Assembly: GCA_028753945.1 (NCBI GenBank)
Contig: JAPNXP010000013.1
Coordinates: 5,271,501 to 5,335,500 of the forward strand
Length of the DNA stretch: 64,000 bases
DNA from: Hexactinellida sp. DTS-2022
Taxonomy: Eukaryota > Porifera > Hexactinellida
Direction of reading: 5' to 3'
In this document: positions 1-8,580 of the stretch, one piece after another
How positions within the stretch are numbered: the stretch's first letter is position 1
Layout of the letters: each line of letters begins with the position of its first letter
Notes under the pieces: generated by a model
Databases searched by the model: none
The model's input: only the letters and a program-made list of their open reading frames with translations
What the model was told of the DNA's origin: nothing
Program-made: the position numbers and the translations under genes

Positions 1-360
1 AACAGACGCTACAAAAGACTGCTGTACGAATAGGCTTATCGGCATTCTGCAATTCTGTCACTGATTATTATAAGTTATAACAACATTAAAGCTCTTTTGT
101 TATGCGTTATAGGTATATTCCTTAGTTGTCATGGCTATAGCTTATATTTGGCAATATTTATTTGGTTCATAATTGAACTCATTCAGTTCCTATAATAACT
201 AACAGTTATATTAACAAGCCATAGCCACTGTATTAATGCCTGACAGTAACATTAGTAGTTAGTAATACAGATAGTCCATAGCGTATCCATGGTACTTTTA
301 TTTATAATAATCAATGGTTTAACTGTGTTATTAGTTGTATTCTGATTAGCCAATCGATCT
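1..360. other. 5' flank of the first LAMP-like gene
   Basis: AT-rich sequence with no recognisable coding exon. It must hold the promoter and 5' UTR of the LAMP-like gene that starts at 361. I see no clear TATA box or splice site that I would defend. Confidence 0.4.
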
Positions 361-1323
361 ATGGAGTTTCGCTTGTGTCTGTTGCTATTTATAGCTACTG
401 CCGTTGCCATTGAAGACAGCTTTACCGTGTGGCCAGTTAGTTTCAGTTTCAGTTCCACTTCAGCTGCCAACTCTACCATTCCTTCTATTTCTGCCACTTC
501 GACGCCTGCTTTCACCAGCTCTGCCACTCCAAACGGTTCCTTTACGATTATCCCACTTTCCTCCACTTTTGTGCCATCTAACAGCATCTCATCCACAGTA
601 ACACCTCCGCCTAAAGTGAACAGCTGTTATTCTGTTAACAATACCAATGATAATAAGCCTTGTGTACTGCTGTGTGTTAAACAACCAATCAAATTGATTT
701 CTAACTTCACAAATGGGAAAGGACCGGTTTATAATGTGACTGTTAATATCCCTGGTCCGAACAGTGTTAATGTTACCGGCTTCTGTCCCAAATCTATAAA
801 TAGCAACACCGATAGGTCCGGTTTGAATTTCGCCTGGAAAGTTAGTTCCAAAAATATCAGTTGCAAACTGGAACTAACTTTTGTGTTAAACCAGAAACCG
901 AATGGAGGTGAGTTAGGCGGGCAAGACGTGTGGTTTTTAGAAACTGCCACCTATGACTACCAGAATGCATCATTGGAATTTAAGTACTCAGTTAACCTAA
1001 CAAATGGAACTGAAACTGAAACTATAACTTCTGACGCGCGTCGCGCCTACACTTGTGACAAACCGCAGCTTTTATTCCTAAATAACACAATTGGAACTGT
1101 AACTATAATAAGCATATCAAACTACACTTTACAACCGTTCGCGTTGAATTTAACTGATCACGAATTTACGTATTTAGACAGTTGTGAGCCAAGTGGAATT
1201 CCTTTGTTTGTGCCTATAATAGTTGCGGGTGTTCTAACTGTGTTTGTGCTCATTCTTCTGTTCCTGTATGTGATTGGTCGATTCAGGACTAAAAAGAAGG
1301 TACAGTATGAGAGGTTGTCATAG
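361..1323 (+). CDS. LAMP-family lysosomal membrane glycoprotein, copy A
   Basis: Single-exon ORF of 320 aa with the architecture of lysosome-associated membrane proteins. A signal peptide (about 1-16) is followed by a Ser/Thr/Pro-rich mucin-like stalk (about 25-90). Next comes a cysteine-containing luminal domain with many N-x-S/T sites, then one transmembrane helix (about 285-308) and a short basic tail. The tail ends in YERLS, a YxxL-type sorting signal like the C-terminal GYQTI of LAMP1. The segment before the helix (LQPF, then a Cys, then FVPIIVAG) matches the LAMP signature VQAF...C...VPIxVG. Known LAMPs coat the lysosomal lumen and protect the membrane. It is the first of three tandem paralogues on the same strand. 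The start is the first ATG and is followed directly by the signal peptide. The exact LAMP1/LAMP2/CD68 relation cannot be told. Confidence 0.82.
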   Translation: MEFRLCLLLFIATAVAIEDSFTVWPVSFSFSSTSAANSTIPSISATSTPAFTSSATPNGSFTIIPLSSTFVPSNSISSTVTPPPKVNSCYSVNNTNDNKPCVLLCVKQPIKLISNFTNGKGPVYNVTVNIPGPNSVNVTGFCPKSINSNTDRSGLNFAWKVSSKNISCKLELTFVLNQKPNGGELGGQDVWFLETATYDYQNASLEFKYSVNLTNGTETETITSDARRAYTCDKPQLLFLNNTIGTVTIISISNYTLQPFALNLTDHEFTYLDSCEPSGIPLFVPIIVAGVLTVFVLILLFLYVIGRFRTKKKVQYERLS

Positions 1324-1675
1324 TTACCGTGTTGTGTATTTGGAATGTTTTATTTTAATGTTGAGATTTGAGGATTTTTGGTTTTGACATTTTATTTTTT
1401 GTTTGGTTGTTTGTTTATATTTTGGTTCTATATATCGTACTGGTAGTTATTAATACATACATATACTATTTTTAGAACATAGGTCAGAAAATATTAATTG
1501 AAAGTTGACCTGGGAATTGTTGTTTTTGTTGTTGTTGTCTTAAATTAACAGATCAGTTAAATAATTCTAAAACACTCGAGAAATTTAAAAAATTTCCTAC
1601 TCAATAACATTGTTACTTGTAAAAGGATATGATGCGTCAAAATGATTACAACATATATTATGAAATAACACAATA

Positions 1676-2130
1676 AAATCCAAAATTGCAGCCTGTGCCG
1701 ATACATTTCCCTTTGGAGGCACTACATTTGGTGGTTGGAACAAGTAGTGCTTCCAAAGGGAAATACTTTCGGCACAGGCTGCAATTTTGGATTTTCAAAA
1801 AAATTGGAGGCACTACATTTGGTGGTTGGGTAACAAGTAGTGCTTCCAAAGGGAAATACTTGCGGCACAGGCTGCAATTTTGGATTTTCAAAAAAATTGG
1901 AGGCACTACATTTGGTGGTTGGGTAACAAGTAGTGCTTCCAAAGGAAAATACTTTCGGCACAGGCTGCAATTTTGGATTTTCGAAAAAATTGGAGGCACT
2001 ACATTTGGTGGTTGGGTAGCAAGTAGTGCTTCCAAAGGGAAATACTTTCGGCACAGGCTGCAATTTTGGATTTTCGAAAAAAATTGGAGGCACTACATTT
2101 TGTGTTTGGGTAAAGTAGTGCCTCCAAAGG
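1676..2130. repeat. 93-bp tandem repeat built from inverted half-units
   Basis: About 4.5 copies with a period of 93 bp (one step is 94). Each unit carries GGAGGCACTAC and its near-complement GTAGTGCTTCC around a short spacer. The first 50 bp (1677-1730) are the reverse complement of the following unit, so the array opens with a hairpin of about 120 nt. Because 93 is a multiple of 3, ORFs stay open on both strands. They look like by-products rather than genes. Confidence 0.9.
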
Positions 2131-2250
2131 GCCTTTTAGCGCACTTATTTAGGCGCTAATTCATTTGGCGCGTGTATTATATACTGCATGGTTACAGCAT
2201 GGCAGTATGGAATGTCATTATACTAACACTATTTAGTTACTATTTTTAGA

Positions 2251-3096
2251 ATGCGTATTCTTGCCAGTATTCTACTATTTTTATTTATCAACATATCCAT
2301 TGTTGCATCTAATAATTTCACCCTTGCCCCGATTCCACTTTCCAGTTCCCCTGCCACTGTTTCTCCCACCGCGACACAAACACCTCGTCCCGTGACACCT
2401 GGCATTCCTTCCTGCTTCCAGCTTAACGACGGGAAGAACGATACATGTGTGAAAATGTGTATTTATCAGATGAATGTTACTACTGTTGATTCCAGCTTTA
2501 AGATCCCAGTTAAACAGACCACTAAGTTGGTTAATGCGAAAAGTGGCATAGCTATAAGTGGCAGTTGCCCGTTGGCACCTAAGGGGAAGGATTATAATGT
2601 GTCTAGCATAACACTAAAGTGGAACCAAACCACATTTGAATATTCACTCAGTTTCACTTTCAGATTTAATCTCGTTAAGAATAGTCAGACCATTAACTCC
2701 GCTATGAACCAATGGTATTTGTCAACTGTTGAATTCACAAATGGCACAAACAACTATGCCAATGACACCTCTAATAATGCCACTATTTCCGCCACAAGTG
2801 GCAGTTCATATTTCTGCAAAAGCGAACTCAGTCTCAAGATGGCGCCTGCCACTCCTGCCACCAAAAACGACACATTTGCCACTTTACACTTCGCAAACTA
2901 TACAGTACAAGCCTTCGCATTTCCGGACACAAAATATAAATTCGGTTCCACTGTTAATTGTGTCGCTTCTATTCCCTCTTTCATTCCGATTATTGTCGGA
3001 TGCGCTTTGGCAGGGCTTGTTGTTCTAGTGCTCGTTGTTTACGTTATTGGGAGGTGTTTTAAAGGTAAACAAGAAGGCTACGAGCGTTTGTCTTAA
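2251..3096 (+). CDS. LAMP-family lysosomal membrane glycoprotein, copy B
   Basis: Single-exon ORF of 281 aa. Signal peptide about 1-20, a Pro/Ser/Thr-rich stalk about 25-55, then a luminal domain with paired cysteines and about ten N-glycosylation sites. The C-terminal block is the clearest LAMP hallmark in the cluster: VQAF, then a Cys, then IPIIVG and a helix ending VYVIGR, then the tail GYERLS. The helix and tail resemble vertebrate LAMP1/2 almost position by position, and the Gly-Tyr spacing from the membrane is right for AP-3-type lysosomal sorting. The ATG is preceded by tatttttaga, which would also serve as a 3' splice acceptor, so a 5' UTR intron (or a spliced leader) is possible. Paralogue of the genes at 361 and 3393. 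Confidence 0.85.
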   Translation: MRILASILLFLFINISIVASNNFTLAPIPLSSSPATVSPTATQTPRPVTPGIPSCFQLNDGKNDTCVKMCIYQMNVTTVDSSFKIPVKQTTKLVNAKSGIAISGSCPLAPKGKDYNVSSITLKWNQTTFEYSLSFTFRFNLVKNSQTINSAMNQWYLSTVEFTNGTNNYANDTSNNATISATSGSSYFCKSELSLKMAPATPATKNDTFATLHFANYTVQAFAFPDTKYKFGSTVNCVASIPSFIPIIVGCALAGLVVLVLVVYVIGRCFKGKQEGYERLS

Positions 3097-3392
3097 CATT
3101 ATTTGTTTGTTTGTTTATTGATGAATTTTATTTTGTGTTTCGTGATTTATTTTAGATTTTAGGAGGGAGATTGATTTGAGATTGAATTGTCTGGTTTTTG
3201 ATTTTGTTTATACTAACTTGTTTGTTTGTTTATTTGTGTTAATACGAATATATTGTTTTGTTTACGGGAGTATAAGGTGTCAACTCTGCCACTTATAATA
3301 TTAGTTCCATTTAGGTTAGTTTCAGTTCTGATTATAAACCTATATTTCTGTCACCAAATTGTGTCCTAATATAATTTCCGGTACATATTAGA

Positions 3393-4130
3393 ATGTTTTT
3401 AGCGGCGCCTGTTTTTATTTTTATTTCCCTGGCATTCTCTTTGGCAACAGCTGACAATTGTTTCTCCGTCGTTAACAACAGCATTCCATGTGTCAAGTTA
3501 TGTTTCCATGACAACATAATGTTAACGTTTAACTATTCCAATATGACGGTCCCTAGCAACGCAGATGTGTCCGGAATTTGCTCAAAATTCGCAACTGAAA
3601 AACAGAACTTTTCCAAACTGGAATTAACCTGGATTGAAAGCGGGCAATCTGATAGGTTGGAATTCTATTTTATGCTCAACATTAGAAGCACGGGGCAAAC
3701 CGAAATAGGCGCCAAACACGATTGGTATCTCTCCAACCTAACCTACACTAGCAACAGTTCAAATTCCAATCGTACATACACGTCGCTAGGATCCTATCTC
3801 AGCATAATAGCTAGCGATGTGTTTAGCTTTGAATGCGATACTTTTTCCGCTAATTTGACTAGAAATGCAACCACTAATTCCTACGTAGTTATACAAATGT
3901 GGAACTATAGAGTACAAGCATTTGATTTTGCAAATAACGGAAACTTTTCCGATCCCGACCAATGCTTGGGACCAGGATTTCCTTTCTATGTTCCAATATG
4001 CGTTGGGGCCGCTTTAATGGTTTTATGTATGATCCCCTTTCTAGTTCGATTGTTTTATTACCCCTTTCAGTCTTGTCGTGGTAGTGGTCCCAAAATAGAT
4101 TATCAATGCTTGAATTCTGATGTTTACTGA
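3393..4130 (+). CDS. LAMP-family membrane glycoprotein, copy C (stalkless)
   Basis: Single-exon ORF of 245 aa. Signal peptide about 1-20, then directly the luminal LAMP-like domain (cysteines, about 12 N-x-S/T sites, motif VQAF near residue 180), without the mucin stalk of its two neighbours. A transmembrane helix (about 205-225) follows YVPICVG. The tail is longer (about 20 aa) and contains YQCL, a YxxL-type sorting signal that is not at the extreme C-terminus. Loss of the stalk and a shifted sorting motif suggest divergence after tandem duplication. It may sit in another membrane compartment or be a minimal LAMP. Confidence 0.78.
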   Translation: MFLAAPVFIFISLAFSLATADNCFSVVNNSIPCVKLCFHDNIMLTFNYSNMTVPSNADVSGICSKFATEKQNFSKLELTWIESGQSDRLEFYFMLNIRSTGQTEIGAKHDWYLSNLTYTSNSSNSNRTYTSLGSYLSIIASDVFSFECDTFSANLTRNATTNSYVVIQMWNYRVQAFDFANNGNFSDPDQCLGPGFPFYVPICVGAALMVLCMIPFLVRLFYYPFQSCRGSGPKIDYQCLNSDVY

Positions 4131-4131
4131 T

Positions 4132-4167
<36 letters not shown>

Positions 4168-4435
4168 GTATTTTATTTATATAGGAGGATTACTTTTTAT
4201 TCAGTTGTTGTTTTCTGTAAATATGATATTTCATTTTTACCTGTATATCTACTAATTAACTGACCAACTAATCAAATCAATTAATTACCTACATAAAATA
4301 TTATGTCTACATTTATATTTGGAATTTGCATTCGTTTAGTATTGAATGAACCACTTGTTACATTCTCTAGTCGAATAGTCTCCAAAAATTATATATAAAT
4401 TTGAGTTCAATACCGTAACTCCATTTCTTTAAATT
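4131..4435. other. Intergenic, (GTT)n tract after LAMP copy C
   Basis: AT-rich spacer. A (GTT)11-like microsatellite starts a few bases after the stop codon (4135-4165). The rest holds the presumed promoter of the LRR gene. Nothing else was recognised. Confidence 0.5.
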
Positions 4436-5908
4436 ATGTTATTAAAAGTGGTATTTTATAGTTCCATATTGTGTATCTATTTAGTTCAGGTAAGGGCACA
4501 ATGTGATGTTAGTTGTCCGGATATTTGTTATATTAACAATCAAGGTGTAAGCAGTTTATGCGAGATTATTATTGACGATGACAAGCTCACAAATGCCGGT
4601 CTAAACCCGTTGCCCGCGAGTGTTAATATGCGGTTAAACGTTTCTGGAACTATAACTAAAGTTAGTGTCGTATTACTCACACAGAGTTTGGCCATCAACC
4701 TTGTTACGGGGGAACTCGATAGGATCACAAATGTCCAATTAAACGGCCCCTTCAAGTTAGAGAGCGATTTATTTAGGAATTTTCCAAACTTGCGAATTTT
4801 GTCGCTTAATAAAGTTGTGTTCTTGGAGTTCCCAATTTTCCGCTTTAACTTCAAGTTGGTTACATTGAATTGTGTCGATTTAGAGGTGTCAAGTGGTTCG
4901 ACTGATATAGGCTGGAATCTGATTGGTGGTTTGGATTCGCTCGTTTCAGTTAAATTTGTTTGTTCGTCGAGAATTGATCCGGTGTATATATTTGACGGTC
5001 TTGATGCTTTAACCAAAATCGAGTTTGATAAAGTGGACTGTAGTGTGGCTGTACAATCCGCATTTGGGAATTTAGATAAACTTGTCGAGGTGTCGCTGAC
5101 GAACGCGAAAATATCTATTCTGGAACTGATACCAATATCGGTTAGAAATACAATAGTGGAACTTGATTTAACGGATAATTTAATTAGTGAGTTAAACACC
5201 AGTAATTTCAGAGGGTTTGGAGGTTTAACTAAACTAGTTTTAGCAAACAATAGATTCACAAAACTGTCCAGGACACTTTTCTCAGAAACGCCACTTCTCG
5301 ACACTTTAGATTTGTCCGGAAACCAAATTAAATCCATCGAAATTGACACTTTCAATGCCACTAATAATCTGAAAAATGTTCTTCTAGTCGACTCGCAAAT
5401 TAGCACATTGGAATATAACGTAATTTCCCCGCTTGTTAAACTTGAATTATTCGCTCTAGACGGAAATCCTCTGAACTGTGATTGCAAGCTTTTCTGGGTG
5501 GCCCTGTTTCATGACAAGTTTGGAAAGTCTTTTGAAACTGGAACTAACGCGAATTGTGTCGCTCCTTTGGAGGAAATAAACAACAAAGTTTATGACAATA
5601 CCACTTACGAGAATTGTGATCATAATTATTCGTGTTTCTGCATTGGTTCCGGTTCCAATTTGAATTGTGAAGGCGAGTACGAATGTTTGTTGGGCTTACC
5701 TGCCACTAATGCCACTTCTAATACGACACTTTCTTATACACCCACTGAACCAGTTGATATCACAGTTGATTTCGTTGGAATACAGATCGCTATAATTATA
5801 GGTTTTTTGGGTTTAATTATTTTGTTTGTTCTGTTTACAATTGTTGTTGTTACTATTATTGTTTGTTGTTGTTGTTGTAATGGCGACAGTAGGACGATAT
5901 ATGTCTGA
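4436..5908 (+). CDS. Type I membrane leucine-rich-repeat protein
   Basis: Single-exon ORF of 490 aa. Signal peptide about 1-22, then a short cysteine-containing N-terminal cap (CDVSCPDIC). LRR-like repeats run from about 90 to 330; the clearest, near residues 240-315, read LxxLxLxxNxI. A C-terminal cap begins NPLNCDC and has the Cys pattern of LRRCT domains (about 345-410). A transmembrane helix (about 445-475) ends in a run of five cysteines, a plausible palmitoylation site. The cytoplasmic tail is only about ten residues, so it signals, if at all, through a partner. This resembles many extracellular LRR adhesion or receptor proteins, but no specific orthologue is recognised. The 3' 1.1 kb of the coding region is duplicated exactly downstream at 6478. 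Confidence 0.8.
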   Translation: MLLKVVFYSSILCIYLVQVRAQCDVSCPDICYINNQGVSSLCEIIIDDDKLTNAGLNPLPASVNMRLNVSGTITKVSVVLLTQSLAINLVTGELDRITNVQLNGPFKLESDLFRNFPNLRILSLNKVVFLEFPIFRFNFKLVTLNCVDLEVSSGSTDIGWNLIGGLDSLVSVKFVCSSRIDPVYIFDGLDALTKIEFDKVDCSVAVQSAFGNLDKLVEVSLTNAKISILELIPISVRNTIVELDLTDNLISELNTSNFRGFGGLTKLVLANNRFTKLSRTLFSETPLLDTLDLSGNQIKSIEIDTFNATNNLKNVLLVDSQISTLEYNVISPLVKLELFALDGNPLNCDCKLFWVALFHDKFGKSFETGTNANCVAPLEEINNKVYDNTTYENCDHNYSCFCIGSGSNLNCEGEYECLLGLPATNATSNTTLSYTPTEPVDITVDFVGIQIAIIIGFLGLIILFVLFTIVVVTIIVCCCCCNGDSRTIYV

Positions 5909-5987
5909 AATTAATTGTTGTTGTTATTGCTATTATTATTATTGTTATTGTTATTATTATTGGTATTTATAAGTGTTTAATATTATA

Positions 5988-6100
5988 CGAGCCCTTCGGT
6001 CTAGGTCGCTTTGCGACAGATCGGTGCTACGCACCTCAAGTTAACGGCCGCTGTGCGGCCTTACTCCTCACACTTTCTACCATGGAAATGGTAGATAGGG
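5988..6100. repeat. Array of perfect micro-hairpins at the duplication junction
   Basis: Four short perfect inverted repeats follow one another: 6005-6017 (GTCGC, loop TTT), 6023-6035 (GGTGC, loop TAC), 6046-6060 (GGCCGC, loop TGT) and 6077-6094 (CTACCAT, loop GGAA). The block starts at the exact base where homology between the two LRR copies ends. It is more GC-rich than its surroundings. I know of no named nuclear element with this structure. Confidence 0.75.
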
Positions 6101-6108
6101 ACGTTATG

Positions 6109-6385
6109 ATTTTGATTTTCATTAATTTGTTTACCTATTTGTGTAAACAACAACAACAAATATTCATATTAGAAAATTATAACCGCGAAAATCGTGTTCA
6201 GCATACTTGTTTACCTATAATACCTGTTGGAAGCTAACTTCTGGTTTGATTTTGAATTTCATTAATTTGTTTACCTATTTTGTGTAAACAACAACAATAA
6301 ATATTCATATTATAAATTTATAAATGCGAAATTCGTGTTCAGCATACTTGTTTACATATTATAACATTTGAAAGTTAGTTTATAT
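6109..6385. repeat. Two imperfect copies of a ~135-bp repeat with internal palindrome
   Basis: Copies at about 6109-6240 and 6245-6380 share the order: CATTAATTTGTTTACCTATT, then GTGTAAACAACAAC, an AT-rich part, then GTGTTCAGCATACTTGTTTA. TTTGTTTAC and GTAAACAA are inverted around a short loop in each copy. The block is filler between the two LRR copies. Confidence 0.7.
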
Positions 6386-6396
6386 CTCATATATAA

Positions 6397-7590
6397 ATGC
6401 GGTTTCTATCCCCCCGTCACTTTAATACAATCCGGACAAACAAACACACACACACACAACAATCGAGATTTAATAATATTTTGTCGCTTAATAAAGTTGT
6501 GTTCTTGGAGTTCCCAATTTTCCGCTTTAACTTCAAGTTGGTTACATTGAATTGTGTCGATTTAGAGGTGTCAAGTGGTTCGACTGATATAGGCTGGAAT
6601 CTGATTGGTGGTTTGGATTCGCTCGTTTCAGTTAAATTTGTTTGTTCGTCGAGAATTGATCCGGTGTATATATTTGACGGTCTTGATGCTTTAACCAAAA
6701 TCGAGTTTGATAAAGTGGACTGTAGTGTGGCTGTACAATCCGCATTTGGGAATTTAGATAAACTTGTCGAGGTGTCGCTGACGAACGCGAAAATATCTAT
6801 TCTGGAACTGATACCAATATCGGTTAGAAATACAATAGTGGAACTTGATTTAACGGATAATTTAATTAGTGAGTTAAACACCAGTAATTTCAGAGGGTTT
6901 GGAGGTTTAACTAAACTAGTTTTAGCAAACAATAGATTCACAAAACTGTCCAGGACACTTTTCTCAGAAACGCCACTTCTCGACACTTTAGATTTGTCCG
7001 GAAACCAAATTAAATCCATCGAAATTGACACTTTCAATGCCACTAATAATCTGAAAAATGTTCTTCTAGTCGACTCGCAAATTAGCACATTGGAATATAA
7101 CGTAATTTCCCCGCTTGTTAAACTTGAATTATTCGCTCTAGACGGAAATCCTCTGAACTGTGATTGCAAGCTTTTCTGGGTGGCCCTGTTTCATGACAAG
7201 TTTGGAAAGTCTTTTGAAACTGGAACTAACGCGAATTGTGTCGCTCCTTTGGAGGAAATAAACAACAAAGTTTATGACAATACCACTTACGAGAATTGTG
7301 ATCATAATTATTCGTGTTTCTGCATTGGTTCCGGTTCCAATTTGAATTGTGAAGGCGAGTACGAATGTTTGTTGGGCTTACCTGCCACTAATGCCACTTC
7401 TAATACGACACTTTCTTATACACCCACTGAACCAGTTGATATCACAGTTGATTTCGTTGGAATACAGATCGCTATAATTATAGGTTTTTTGGGTTTAATT
7501 ATTTTGTTTGTTCTGTTTACAATTGTTGTTGTTACTATTATTGTTTGTTGTTGTTGTTGTAATGGCGACAGTAGGACGATATATGTCTGA
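6397..7590 (+). pseudogene. 5'-truncated duplicate of the LRR gene
   Basis: From 6478 to 7669 the sequence is, by eye, identical to 4796-5987 (1192 bp, offset 1682), covering the LRR region, the C-terminal cap, the transmembrane helix, the stop codon and about 80 bp of 3' UTR. The copy lacks the signal peptide and the first 120 or so residues. An in-frame ATG at 6397 in unrelated upstream sequence keeps a 397-aa ORF open, but without a signal peptide the protein could not reach the membrane as a type I protein. It is most simply a very recent dead partial duplication. An expressed chimera using upstream exons is a less likely alternative, and an assembly artefact should be excluded. Confidence 0.75.
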
Positions 7591-8257
7591 AATTAATTGT
7601 TGTTGTTATTGCTATTATTATTATTGTTATTGTTATTATTATTGGTATTTATAAGTGTTTAATATTATATTTGTTGTATTAAACGATACTCTCATTTGTA
7701 GCATGAATATGATATCTAAATAGTGGTTTATTGTCTAGACAAATTGTGTCGCTATTAGGACACAATTAAACACAATTATACAGACATTTGTAAATACGCT
7801 CCTAATCAGTGTATTATCAGCCATTTGTAAATACGCTCCTAATCAGTGTATTATACAGCCATTTGTAAATACGCTCCTAAATTGTCTTCATACATTAAAC
7901 TTAGATTCAATGTAACAATGTAAATTTATACAGTCAGGTTCTTTTATTATGAACATTCAAGGGTCCAAAATTTTGTTCATAATAGGGAGACTTCATAATA
8001 AGCGAACTCAACATAATACAAACTCTATGTAAGTTGTTAAATTGGGACCATAGGCCTTGTTCATAATATTAATATGTTCATATTAATATGAGTTCCGGAT
8101 AAGGAGTACACATTTTGACACTTGTATCAATCTAAAATTCTAAATCTACATACTATTATTACTGGAATAATAGTGTTGTTGTTTGTTTAATTGAATAAAT
8201 ATCAAAAACAAGAATGAATAATATTTGTATATGTTATATATACAACAGAACTAACAA
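7591..8257. other. Intergenic: 40-bp tandem repeat and a MITE
   Basis: About three copies of a roughly 40-bp unit (7785-7885; core CATTTGTAAATACGCTCCTAA) are followed by a pogo-like MITE of the CAGTCAGGTTCT family beginning at 7931 and fading out near 8090. No coding exon was seen. Confidence 0.6.
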
Positions 8258-8546
8258 TTATTGACAAGAAAATATTTGTAGTAAGTAGTTAAAATTCCAA
8301 GACACAATTATTAAATTTAGATTTTCCGTTAGAACTATTCCCTGAGGGTAATGAAACATTCCTACTTCTTGTCCTCGTTCCCCTATAGTGTGGAGGTGTG
8401 TCCCAGGGACGTCGCCACGGGGGGGGCATAGGGGGGCAATGCCCCCCCTGGTAGAAATACTCGCCCCGGGGCAATGCCCCCCCTGGTAAATTTCGTGCAC
8501 CGGGACATACCCCCCTGCTAAATTATTGCCAAATAACGTTGTAGGT

Positions 8547-8580
<34 letters not shown>

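Noticed and set aside
1658-2159. Overlapping repeat-rich ORFs of 123-157 aa on both strands
   Set aside because: They come from a 93-bp tandem repeat whose length is a multiple of 3. No family resemblance, no codon bias.
2240-2252. Spliced-leader acceptor before the second LAMP gene and similar TTTTAG/TTATAG before other starts
   Set aside because: The motif fits trans-splicing, but equally an ordinary 5' UTR intron. Nothing in the genomic sequence decides it.
4540-5487. 315-aa antisense ORF in the LRR gene, repeated at 6417-7169
   Set aside because: It is the mirror frame of the LRR coding region. The sense frame has a signal peptide, LRRs and a membrane helix.
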